From Akkermansiaceae bacterium (lineage in GTDB: Bacteria > Verrucomicrobiota > Verrucomicrobiia > Verrucomicrobiales > Akkermansiaceae), in contig CAIRGO010000269.1 of NCBI GenBank assembly GCA_903878115.1, forward strand, positions 1-58,939: DNA of 58,939 bases, read 5' to 3'. This document shows, piece by piece, positions 8,261-16,192 of the stretch; the stretch's first letter is position 1, and the number at the start of each line of letters is the position of its first letter. A program made the position numbers and the translations under genes. The notes below the pieces were generated by a model. That model did not search any database. It had not been told where the DNA came from and saw nothing but the letters and a program-made list of their open reading frames with translations.

Positions 8261-8746
8261 ATGTCAACCGATCCATTATTGGAATTACTCCGCTCCAAAG
8301 CTCGTCACACCCATGAGGAGCTTGCTGAATTGCTTGCGATGAGCGAGCAAGCAGTCAGCGCAAAAATTGCCGCATGGGAAAAAGACGGCATCATCTTAGG
8401 CTATCACGCAGTGGTAAATGCGGAGCGAGCGGGAGATCTCAATGTCCAGGCATTCATCGAGGTAAAAGTCACCCCAGAACGCGGCGGCGGTTTTGATCGA
8501 CTTGCCTTACGCATCGCGCGCTTCGATCAAGTGGTGAGTTGCTATCTCGCGAGTGGTGGCTACGACTTGATGGTGGTAGTGGAAGGCACGGATCTACGCG
8601 AAGTAGCGCGATTTGTTTCGGAACGACTCAGCACGCTCGACGGTGTGCTCTCCACAGCCACCCATTTCCTGCTGAAAACCTATAAACAAAACGGCTTCCT
8701 TTTCGAGGGCGAAGGTGGCGTGGAACGTTTGGTCGTTAGCCCATAA
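8261..8746 (+). CDS. Lrp/AsnC-family transcriptional regulator
   Basis: A 161-residue regulator with an N-terminal winged helix-turn-helix (about residues 1-55, with LAELLAMSEQAVSAKIAAWEKDGII) and a C-terminal RAM/AsnC ligand-binding domain that includes ASGGYDLMVVVEG. These proteins bind amino acids and form octamers or dimers on DNA. The ATG at 8261 is chosen over an upstream one at 8219 because the helix-turn-helix then begins at the family position. It sits 26 bp before an aminotransferase gene, so control of that gene or of its substrate pool is likely but not shown. Confidence 0.9.
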   Translation: MSTDPLLELLRSKARHTHEELAELLAMSEQAVSAKIAAWEKDGIILGYHAVVNAERAGDLNVQAFIEVKVTPERGGGFDRLALRIARFDQVVSCYLASGGYDLMVVVEGTDLREVARFVSERLSTLDGVLSTATHFLLKTYKQNGFLFEGEGGVERLVVSP

Positions 8747-8772
8747 AAAAACTTTTGTTAGAAAATTGAATC

Positions 8773-9939
8773 ATGGATTACTCCTCAATCATTGCGAAGC
8801 ATATTGCTTCCATTCCCCGCTCCGGTATTCGCGACTTTTTTGAACTAGTGCAAGGGCGGGATGATGTCATCTCGCTTGGTGTCGGCGAGCCAGATTTTTC
8901 CACACCGTGGCACATCCGCGAAGCGGCGATTTACTCGTTAGAAAAAGGTCAGACTGGTTACACCTCCAATCTTGGACTATTATCATTACGCAAATCGATC
9001 GCTAAGTATGTGAGCCGATTTTTTCACGTTGATTACATCGCCGATAAAGAAGTTCTCGTCACTGTAGGAGTGAGTGAAGCCATTGATCTCGCCCTGCGTG
9101 CCCTGCTAAACCCCGGCGACGAGGTGATTTATCATGAACCGTGTTATGTTTCCTATAGTCCCAGCATTGTCATGGCCTACGGCAAACCAGTAACAGTCGT
9201 GACGAAAAAAGAAGATGGATTTTCTCTGAAACCTGAAGCTGTGGCTGCTGCGATCACGCCGCGCACACGCATGGTGATGTTGAATTTTCCGACCAATCCC
9301 ACCGGTGCTTGTGCTACCCGCGCTGATCTTGAGGGCATTGCCAAACTCTGCATCGAACATGATTTGATCGTGATGACCGATGAAATTTATAGCGAGCTAC
9401 GTTATGATGGCGAAGAGCACTTAAGCATCGCTGCCCTTCCCGGAATGAAGGAACGGACGATTTTGTTGCACGGATTTTCCAAAGCTTTCGCGATGACTGG
9501 CTTCCGCCTCGGTTATGCTTGCGCGCCGCAACCAATCATTGAGGCGATGATGAAAATTCACCAGTATGCGATGCTCTGTGCTCCGATCATGAGTCAAAAC
9601 GCGGCGATCGAAGCGTTGGAAAATGGCACCCCATCGATGGAGAAAATGCGCGATAGCTATCATCAACGCCGTGACTATGTGGTCAAGCGACTCAACGAGA
9701 TGGGCATCGAATGCCATACTCCAGGTGGTGCTTTTTACGTCTTTCCTGACATCAGTAAATTTGGTCTCAGCAGCAAAGAGTTTGCGATGAAATTGTTAGA
9801 GCAAGAAAACGTCGCCGCCGTGCCCGGCACCGCATTCGGTGAATGTGGCGAAGGCTTTCTGCGCTGCTGTTATGCCACTGGTTTTGATGACTTAAAGATC
9901 GCGATGGATAAGATCGAGCATTTCATTTCGCAGTTCTAA
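8773..9939 (+). CDS. class I/II PLP-dependent aminotransferase
   Basis: A 388-residue fold-type I aminotransferase of the aspartate/aromatic subgroup. The N-terminal SLGVGEPDFSTP motif, FPTNPTGA, the MTDEIYSELRY Asp-x-x-Tyr motif and the PLP Schiff-base Lys in HGFSKAFAMTGFRLGYA are all present, followed by the conserved C-terminal FLRCCYA Arg. The amino-donor specificity cannot be read from the sequence. Pairing with an upstream Lrp-type regulator is common in this family. It is separated by only 4 bp from the downstream CPBP gene. Confidence 0.92.
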   Translation: MDYSSIIAKHIASIPRSGIRDFFELVQGRDDVISLGVGEPDFSTPWHIREAAIYSLEKGQTGYTSNLGLLSLRKSIAKYVSRFFHVDYIADKEVLVTVGVSEAIDLALRALLNPGDEVIYHEPCYVSYSPSIVMAYGKPVTVVTKKEDGFSLKPEAVAAAITPRTRMVMLNFPTNPTGACATRADLEGIAKLCIEHDLIVMTDEIYSELRYDGEEHLSIAALPGMKERTILLHGFSKAFAMTGFRLGYACAPQPIIEAMMKIHQYAMLCAPIMSQNAAIEALENGTPSMEKMRDSYHQRRDYVVKRLNEMGIECHTPGGAFYVFPDISKFGLSSKEFAMKLLEQENVAAVPGTAFGECGEGFLRCCYATGFDDLKIAMDKIEHFISQF

Positions 9940-9943
9940 CAAG

Positions 9944-10720
9944 ATGTCGAAACAAGCATATGAGTTGCGTGTGAGTCAGCCGAATCAATGGTCTCGCGCG
10001 CACGTCGTTCCGTTTGTGATTTTCATGAGTATGTTGTTGCTGCTGCAATTCGGCGGTGAATTGTTTAAGTGGGATCATCCCGCAGCGCCGTGGTGGCGAC
10101 GCTGGCCAGAGCAATGGATCTATCCGCTGCAAACGCTGATTTGTCTAACATATTTGATCAAACATTGGCGCTTTTATGAGTTCCGCTGGAATCTCAAATG
10201 GTCGCTCATTGGCATCGTTTTTGGTGCGATAGGTATTGGCTTTTGGCTTTTGCCGACTATGATCTACGATCACCTGCACTTGACCGATGAAACATCCGGT
10301 TGGCTGAAATGGCTCGGCGTGAAACAGCGCATCGATGGTTTCGACCCCGGAGTTTTTTCGCAACCAAGCGCCTACTGGTTTTCGTTAGTCATGCGTTTTG
10401 TCAGAGCAACCATCGTAGTCGCACTGATCGAAGAAATCTTTTGGCGTGGATTTTTGATGCGCTTCATCGCCGACATGGATGGCAGTTACTGGAAGTTACC
10501 CTTCGGCAAACACACCTGGCGCGCCTTTGTGGTATGCACGTTCGCCTTCACCATTGCCCACGCACCCGTGGACTATACCGCCGCCCTAATCTACGGCTCA
10601 CTGACCTATCTTCTCTGCATCATTAGCAAAAATCTAGGTGCCTGTGTTATCATGCACGCCACCGCCAATTTTTTCATGGGCTGCTTCATTATTGCCTACG
10701 GGAAATTTGGGTTGTGGTAA
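9944..10720 (+). CDS. CPBP-family intramembrane protease (CAAX prenyl protease-related)
   Basis: A 258-residue polytopic membrane protein with about seven hydrophobic segments. The glutamate motif EEIFWRGFLMR, the first histidine in TIAHAPVDY and the second in MHATANF are the three catalytic elements of the CPBP/ABI (Rce1-like) family. The overall pattern fits the CAAX prenyl protease-related subfamily described near exosortase genes. No exosortase or PEP-CTERM protein was seen in this window. It starts 4 bp after the aminotransferase and probably ends that operon. Confidence 0.82.
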   Translation: MSKQAYELRVSQPNQWSRAHVVPFVIFMSMLLLLQFGGELFKWDHPAAPWWRRWPEQWIYPLQTLICLTYLIKHWRFYEFRWNLKWSLIGIVFGAIGIGFWLLPTMIYDHLHLTDETSGWLKWLGVKQRIDGFDPGVFSQPSAYWFSLVMRFVRATIVVALIEEIFWRGFLMRFIADMDGSYWKLPFGKHTWRAFVVCTFAFTIAHAPVDYTAALIYGSLTYLLCIISKNLGACVIMHATANFFMGCFIIAYGKFGLW

Positions 10721-10877
10721 AAGCTCGATTTCATTAATGTAAGAGACAAAAATAAATTTACGTAATGAAGAAAAAATAATTTCCGCAAATCCATGTCTAT
10801 GCTAGCTGAAAATCGAGTTCAAAACTTTCCCCACTCTGTATTCACTCTTAGCGAATGACCGGAGTCGTCACGATTCA

Positions 10878-11234
10878 TTATCGATACCGAGCAACAAGGA
10901 TAATGAAACCAATCATGATGACGATTGGTGCCAGCAAAAGTACATCAACGCAGCGACGATACAGTGTGTCAGATGCATGAGTTTGAAATAGAGTGGAATG
11001 CAGTTCTATTTTTCCGCCAGGACAGTTCATTTTTTTTGTGCCTTTCAGCGTTTTAGCTCGTTTGGGAATAGGACGGTGTACGAAGACTTTAGAACATCCC
11101 GATGTGTTGCTGGGACTACGAAGGTGCTTGATGCTAATTAACATAGCCATGCGTTTATCATAGTAAATTCCTACATGTGCACCATTCCAAAACGTGACCT
11201 TGTTTGTAAGTGGCGGCAGACTCAGTATGAACAT
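10878..11234 (-). CDS. doubtful small protein with C-terminal membrane segment
   Basis: A 118-residue open frame with no recognised family. The last 25 residues (VDVLLLAPIVIMIGFIILVA followed by RYR) form a convincing transmembrane helix, which would make it a tail-anchored or small membrane protein. Later ATG codons would give shorter versions of about 90 or 50 residues. The middle is basic and low in family-like features. No ribosome-binding site or neighbour supports it. Confidence 0.3.
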   Translation of the reverse strand: MFILSLPPLTNKVTFWNGAHVGIYYDKRMAMLISIKHLRSPSNTSGCSKVFVHRPIPKRAKTLKGTKKMNCPGGKIELHSTLFQTHASDTLYRRCVDVLLLAPIVIMIGFIILVARYR

Positions 11235-11319
11235 AAGCGATGCTTCAAAAGTTTTTTAGATTGTCGGGTCCATCTCATACAAATAATCAGACGCTTGTTT
11301 CCAGGCGGTGTGATGCCTT

Positions 11320-11419
11320 GCACCCTATGGGTGCGGCAGGATTTTCTTTTGTATGGGATTTTCCCTAGGGTAGAAACGAGGTTTCAACCCTAGGCTATGG
11401 GACGTAACCACTTTGTGGT
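11320..11419. repeat. three-hairpin palindromic element (REP-like)
   Basis: Three hairpins lie in tandem: GCACCC-TAT-GGGTGC (11320-11334), a long one with CCTAGGGT and GAAAC arms against GTTTC and ACCCTAGG (11364-11394, one A-A mismatch), and ACCAC-TTT-GTGGT (11407-11419). The centre, with AACCCTAGGCTATGGGACG after the arms, resembles dispersed palindromic repeats associated with REP-associated Y1 transposases in Planctomycetes, Verrucomicrobia and other phyla. Only one copy is present in the window and no transposase is adjacent. It could also act as a bidirectional terminator for the thioredoxin-fold gene, though no long T run follows. Confidence 0.7.
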
Positions 11420-11455
11420 AGTTGAGTGAAGAGCAATATGAATGAGCCCATGAGA

Positions 11456-11881
11456 TTATTCGCCCGTAGCTTCTTTGACGGTGGCTTCGAATGCTTTTGC
11501 TTTGTCGCGGTCAGGTGCGCCATCGATGCTGGCGATGACTTTTTCGCAAGCTGCATCTGTCACGACGATGCGTGGTAGTTTTCCTTGCGCAGCTACCGTG
11601 CTAGGAAGTTTATCCAAGTCTTTATCTCCCTTTTCAATTTCCACGACTTTGACTGACGAACTAGGAATCGCTTTTTCGATGGCGGCATTGTTTGCATTGA
11701 CGGTTTGCAAGCACTTGGGGCAATTCGGATCCCAGTAATCTTGGAGAAAAACAAACGCGATGGCACGCCCTTGTGAGGCCGCGGATTTTTTAGCGGTCTC
11801 AAGTTTACGTTCGGAAAAACCGGCGAATGCCGAACTTAGACTCAACAATAGCGTAAGACAGATGGTGATGGATGATTTCAT
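11456..11881 (-). CDS. secreted thioredoxin-fold protein
   Basis: A 141-residue protein with a signal peptide ending near SAFA/GFSE. The mature part has a thioredoxin-like arrangement: a helix, then FVFLQDYWDPNCPKCLQ with a CPKC redox centre in place of the usual CGPC, a helix, and KLPRIVVTD with the probable cis-proline. A third Cys lies in DAACEKV. It likely acts as a periplasmic thiol-disulfide or metal-handling protein; the direction of electron flow is unknown. It is the last gene of a minus-strand group and is 83 bp after the lipoprotein gene. Confidence 0.72.
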   Translation of the reverse strand: MKSSITICLTLLLSLSSAFAGFSERKLETAKKSAASQGRAIAFVFLQDYWDPNCPKCLQTVNANNAAIEKAIPSSSVKVVEIEKGDKDLDKLPSTVAAQGKLPRIVVTDAACEKVIASIDGAPDRDKAKAFEATVKEATGE

Positions 11882-11964
11882 GTGTTCAGATGCTTTGATT
11901 TTATTTGAATGAATTGTTATCTATCGCTAGGAAATTCAGGCCATTGATTCATTGTTCAGGTGTC

Positions 11965-12582
11965 TCAATGCCCGAGCATTGAGCGAGTCTGATTTACATC
12001 CATGGAGCGTTGGGCTTTCCAATCGATAATGCTAGGCTCTGCGAATACACGGCGGCGGATGTCGGTTTCGGCATCGCTGGAGTGCTGCATGCGTGCGCCA
12101 TTTTCTTCGATGGCGGATTTCCGTGCGATGGATTCTGTTTCATAACGTCGTCCAGCGTCGCGGGATGTTTGCTTGCCTTCATCGGCTGACTGATCGCTAT
12201 ACTGGGATTTTGTCAAAAAACGATTGGCATCAGTGTTGCCTGCATAAACTTTTTTGTTGTAGTCGCGATCACCCCACCATGATTTTTTCTTCACCTCACC
12301 TGGGTTGTATTGCTTGGCGCTGTATTCGCGCTTTGCGAGCGATGACGCACCTTTGGACTCGAATGAGCTTCTTTTGTTGCTATTTGCTTTCCAGTTGCCT
12401 TCGGAGTCTTTGAAGTAGCCGATCTTTTCTTTCGAATTAAATCGTTGTTCCATGGTGCGTGGTTTTGCTGCTTCCATGGCGGCGTTACTTTCCTCCTTAC
12501 TGCCACCTGCGCATGAGCACGCGATCAATGCATAGGCGGCAATGATCAACGGTGAGATAATCTGGAGGAAAGGGAATTTCAT
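11965..12582 (-). CDS. hypothetical lipoprotein
   Basis: About 205 residues starting MKFPFLQII, with a lipobox ending LIAC (acceptor Cys near residue 23), so it is probably anchored in the outer or inner membrane. The mature chain is hydrophilic, rich in Lys, Arg, Ser and Asn, with spaced Trp/Tyr motifs such as SWWGDRDYNKKVYAGN and few predicted secondary elements. No family is recognised. The longer frame to 12645 is rejected because it runs into sufT. It starts 8 bp after the sufT stop, so it is co-transcribed. Confidence 0.72.
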   Translation of the reverse strand: MKFPFLQIISPLIIAAYALIACSCAGGSKEESNAAMEAAKPRTMEQRFNSKEKIGYFKDSEGNWKANSNKRSSFESKGASSLAKREYSAKQYNPGEVKKKSWWGDRDYNKKVYAGNTDANRFLTKSQYSDQSADEGKQTSRDAGRRYETESIARKSAIEENGARMQHSSDAETDIRRRVFAEPSIIDWKAQRSMDVNQTRSMLGH

Positions 12583-12590
12583 AAAAAAAT

Positions 12591-13136
12591 TTATACCATG
12601 CCGAGTTTCATGCGGCCTTCTTCTGAGATCATGTCTTGATTCCATGCGGGATCCCAGACGAGATCGACGCGGGCTTCATCAATTTCGGGAAGTGTCATGA
12701 TGCGTGCTTGGGCATCGGCCGCGATGACGGGACCCATGCCACAACCTGGTGCGGTTAGAGTCATCTTAATGGCGACGACTTTTTTTCCGTCGTGATCTTC
12801 GATCGCGCAATCGTACACCAAACCAAGATTGACGATGTCTACGGGGATTTCTGGATCATAAACTCCTTTTAATTGTGCCCAGACTTGTTCTTCTAGCGGG
12901 GCATCTTTGAGTCGCTCGTATTCTTCGTGTTTCTTTTGTTCAACTTCTGGATTGATGCCTAGGGCATCGGCATCCTGCGATGAGATACGGGCTAGCCCAG
13001 CAGAAGTGGCGACGGTGTATGTGCCACCGAGGCGTTGGGTGACGTAAACCACTGTGCCAATCGGCAACGTGAGGCTGTCGCCACTGGGGATTTGAATGGC
13101 GTCAACGTCGCGAGTTAAAGTGATTTCTTCGTGCAT
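12591..13136 (-). CDS. sufT: Fe-S cluster assembly protein SufT (MIP18/DUF59)
   Basis: A 181-residue SufT protein. The C-terminal MIP18 domain begins around residue 84 with a family-typical VYDPEIPVDIVNLGLVYD, followed by MTLTAPGCGMGP with its conserved Cys and ending VDLVWDPAWNQDMIS. The N-terminal 75 residues form the SufT-specific extension. The family supports maturation of Fe-S proteins under high demand. No other suf gene is in the window. It is 54 bp after the Ser/Thr kinase gene on the same strand and 8 bp before the lipoprotein. Confidence 0.92.
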   Translation of the reverse strand: MHEEITLTRDVDAIQIPSGDSLTLPIGTVVYVTQRLGGTYTVATSAGLARISSQDADALGINPEVEQKKHEEYERLKDAPLEEQVWAQLKGVYDPEIPVDIVNLGLVYDCAIEDHDGKKVVAIKMTLTAPGCGMGPVIAADAQARIMTLPEIDEARVDLVWDPAWNQDMISEEGRMKLGMV

Positions 13137-13190
13137 GCAGATGGATAAGGTGCTGGGTAATCGGTGTAAGTCAAGAGTAGCGTAGAATGT

Positions 13191-16085
13191 TTATTTTTCT
13201 TCTTCAGTTTTTTTGTCGTCTTTTTTGTCTTCCTCATCTTCATCCTTTTTGGGGGCGAGACGAGCTTTGGAACGCATGCGGTCTAATGCTTTTCCGGCGA
13301 GGTCAATGACGCGATCACTCTCCGCTTTATCTTGGAAATACTCGACTACCACCGTTGCCCAATCGGCGGTGTTGTTAGACAGAGCACGGATCACAGCTTC
13401 TTGCTCTTCATCGGTTTTTGCATTTTTTGAGAGCATGCGCCAAAGTTCCTCGCTGCTGGCATCATCGCGCTTGCTTTCGAGAAGAAGAAATTCACGAGCG
13501 GCACCGAAAATACGTGGTCGTACGGTGTCATCGGTATTCTCTGAGAGGATGTCCATGACTTCTTCAAAAAGAGTATCGTCTGGCCAGTTTTTCGAGGCAT
13601 TTGCCGAGGAGATTTGCATGGTTTTTTCGCTGCCTTTGAGTCCTCCGAGGATGGCTGCTTTTGCAGAGTCTGACCCCGTCGCTCCAAGAATGCGCAGAAG
13701 CCCTTGTTTGACTTCTGGGCTAGAGGCCGATTCATAGGCGGGAGTGATGTTATCGCTGAAGGATTTAGGATTGCTCGATTTTTTAATCAAGGTCACGAGT
13801 GCTTCTTCGCAGCGCAAGCGAATGCTTGTATCGTTAGAGAACTGCATGATGCTGAGAAACTCTGGCACGTCTTTTTCCTGAGCCATCGTCCGCGCAGCTT
13901 CCAAAGCAGCAGCGGCACTTTCTGGTTTTGGATTGGATTTGACGAAATTGATCAAGGTTCCAAGAACGACAGGGTTTTTTCTACCACCGAGCACACGTTT
14001 TAAAATGTTGGCGCGGATGTCTTCTGGGATTGCGGCTTTGGTGATGAAATCTGCGATCACGGTATCGACATCAGTGCCATCAGTAGATTTCGCGATGTAG
14101 AGTGCTTTATAGACTGTTTCACGGCTGTTTGCCACAGAAATGGTGGTGGCAGCATTGAGTAAAATATCGAGATCCGCTGCGTTCACAGGTAGTTCTTTGA
14201 TGGTGGCATCTGCTGCTTGAGCGACGAGCTGATTGTAGCGGACGTTGGTTTTGCTTTCTGAATTACTCGACAACAAATAAATAATAAGACAGACCACAAT
14301 GAGTCCTAACGTAGTGGCGATGGCAGCTTTGGCTCCATTGCTTAGGCCTTTTTTCTGAACTGGACCAGTAGTGCTGAGCTGAGTGGTAGGTCTGTCTTGA
14401 GCAGGTGCTGCAGCAGGCCGAGTCAGTCCAGGGCGTTGCATTGCTGGTGCAGGGCGGACCATGGAAGGAGGCGCTGTTGCTTGTGTGGGTGAGGAGATTT
14501 GCAATGGCACAGTTTGCGGTTTTGTTGCTACTTGTGCTGTTGCCACAGGACGAGCGATTTGCAGTGGAGTTGGTCCAGCTTGCAAGGCTGGCTTGACAAT
14601 AGCTGGAGCTACTACGGGCGGAGCTTCAATGATTGGGCTTGCCACAACTGGAGTAACCACAGGCGGGGCGACTACCTCTACTACAGCTGGCTCTACTGAC
14701 TCGATCGGCGTTACGATGACTGGTGCAGTAACAGCGACGGGAGTAATAATCTCTGGAGTCTCAGCAGGGGGCTTAGAACTGGGGATCAACAGACGAGGTT
14801 TTGGCTTAGGCGGTGTATTTTCGCTCATATTATTGGTATTGATTGGAGTGGCAGAGGATACGAGAGGAGTTGGTTCAGGGACAACCACTGCTGGCGGCTG
14901 AGTATTGCTGGCAACAGTTTCGCTGGTTGATGTGAGAGGTGCGGGATGTAAAATTTGAGATAATTCAGGCGTCGGCTCTGGTAAAGCAACGGCAATAGGA
15001 ACTGGTGGTGTATTCGGGGTAACAATCGCGGCTGGCACGGGTGCATTTGGTGCGGCGACGAATTCACCGCTGTCGATCATTTTTGGCTGAGATGTCGTAT
15101 GCACGCTAACACGGCCAAAACTTTCTGGAGGTAAAATGGGCTGCGGCGCCGTTTTGATCATGGCGGACATGTTTGGATTGATACCCGCCGCCATGGCTGG
15201 CATGAGATTGGCGGGTGTTACGGTGTCTTGCGCACTAGCTTGAAAGGAATTTGAAGGGGTGTTGGCGTCGCTTTGGATAAAAAATGAAAGTGATTCACGT
15301 GCATTATTGGGGCGATGTTCGGTCTTGCGATTGATATGCCACATGACCCAATCAGAAACCCAGCGTGGAAGATCAGGACGGATCTCGTGGAGGGGAAAAA
15401 CGCGATGGTCTAAATGCGCGACCATCACTTGGGGTCCAGTTTCACCATTGAAGGGATGAACGCCAGTGAGTGCGTAGTAATAAACGCAACCGATCGAGTA
15501 CATATCAGTGCGAGTATCGAGCTCAATGCGCTCAAACTGTTCTGGTGACATGAAGAAAATGGAGCCGAAAATCGAGTCTTTTTGATCGATCGTTTGCAAA
15601 GATGGCTTGGGGCTGAATTTCGCTAATCCAAAATCCACAATTTTCACTTGGAATTTGCCCGAGGGCAACCAAGTGAGCATGACATTCGTCGGTTTGAGAT
15701 CGCGATGGACAATGTTCATGTCCTGCGCCGCGATCAATGCTTCTTGCGTTTGCATTGCAAATTCACGGAAATCAGGCCATGTCAAGCTGGCTTTTTCTAC
15801 GACTTCATCGATGGTTTTTCCATGGAGCAATTCCATGACCACATAAGGTCCATCTTCGTCAATTCCAACATCATAAATGGTGACGATATGAGGATGTTGC
15901 AACGCCGACAATGCACCTGCCTCCTTGGTGAGTTGGCGTGTGGCTTCCTTTTCCAAATCGACGCCTCCTTCGGGGAGTATGCGTTTGATCGCAACTTCAC
16001 GGCTTAGGTTTTTGTCATAGGCGCGATAAACCGCACCGATGCCGCCTTGGCCAATTTTCCCTCGAATTTCGTAACGTTCATCCAT
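13191..16085 (-). CDS. transmembrane Ser/Thr protein kinase with HEAT-like ectodomain
   Basis: About 964 residues. The first 270 form a Hanks-type kinase: glycine loop GQGGIGAVYRAYD, VAIKRI lysine, HRDLKPTNVML catalytic loop, DFGLAKF, and a FFMSPEQ activation-segment end. A Pro/Ala/Val-rich linker of roughly 300 residues follows, then one membrane helix near residues 585-606. The C-terminal 350 residues consist of helical pairs resembling HEAT repeats and end in an acidic/basic Lys-Glu-Asp tail. In this topology the kinase is cytosolic and the repeats face the periplasm, so it may sense an envelope ligand. An ATG at 16085 is preferred over an upstream GTG at 16106. sufT follows on the same strand. 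Confidence 0.92.
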   Translation of the reverse strand: MDERYEIRGKIGQGGIGAVYRAYDKNLSREVAIKRILPEGGVDLEKEATRQLTKEAGALSALQHPHIVTIYDVGIDEDGPYVVMELLHGKTIDEVVEKASLTWPDFREFAMQTQEALIAAQDMNIVHRDLKPTNVMLTWLPSGKFQVKIVDFGLAKFSPKPSLQTIDQKDSIFGSIFFMSPEQFERIELDTRTDMYSIGCVYYYALTGVHPFNGETGPQVMVAHLDHRVFPLHEIRPDLPRWVSDWVMWHINRKTEHRPNNARESLSFFIQSDANTPSNSFQASAQDTVTPANLMPAMAAGINPNMSAMIKTAPQPILPPESFGRVSVHTTSQPKMIDSGEFVAAPNAPVPAAIVTPNTPPVPIAVALPEPTPELSQILHPAPLTSTSETVASNTQPPAVVVPEPTPLVSSATPINTNNMSENTPPKPKPRLLIPSSKPPAETPEIITPVAVTAPVIVTPIESVEPAVVEVVAPPVVTPVVASPIIEAPPVVAPAIVKPALQAGPTPLQIARPVATAQVATKPQTVPLQISSPTQATAPPSMVRPAPAMQRPGLTRPAAAPAQDRPTTQLSTTGPVQKKGLSNGAKAAIATTLGLIVVCLIIYLLSSNSESKTNVRYNQLVAQAADATIKELPVNAADLDILLNAATTISVANSRETVYKALYIAKSTDGTDVDTVIADFITKAAIPEDIRANILKRVLGGRKNPVVLGTLINFVKSNPKPESAAAALEAARTMAQEKDVPEFLSIMQFSNDTSIRLRCEEALVTLIKKSSNPKSFSDNITPAYESASSPEVKQGLLRILGATGSDSAKAAILGGLKGSEKTMQISSANASKNWPDDTLFEEVMDILSENTDDTVRPRIFGAAREFLLLESKRDDASSEELWRMLSKNAKTDEEQEAVIRALSNNTADWATVVVEYFQDKAESDRVIDLAGKALDRMRSKARLAPKKDEDEEDKKDDKKTEEEK

Positions 16086-16146
16086 GCTGGCGGCAGGAAT
16101 TTGCACGAAATTTTGTGATAGGGAAAGCAGGAAATGCTTGCCAATG

Positions 16147-16174
16147 AAAATGTTTACCAGATGCGTCTGGTAAA
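16147..16174 (-). terminator. probable terminator after the CotH-like gene
   Basis: A perfect 9-bp stem (16153-16161 with 16166-16174) with a 4-nt loop. On the minus strand it is followed by CATTTTC, a weak T run. It lies 19 bp after the stop of the large gene and before the kinase start. Confidence 0.55.
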
Positions 16175-16192
16175 TGAAGCTTTTCTATAGAT

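Larger units (their letters stand above)
10721..11455. other. sparse intergenic region
   Basis: About 735 bp between convergent gene groups. It holds one doubtful minus-strand frame (10878-11234) and the three-hairpin palindromic element at 11320-11419. No other gene or RNA was recognised. Confidence 0.5.

Noticed and set aside
13704-14901. Long antisense frames opposite the Ser/Thr kinase
   Set aside because: They are shadows of the repetitive Pro/Ala-coding region; the sense frame has clear kinase motifs.
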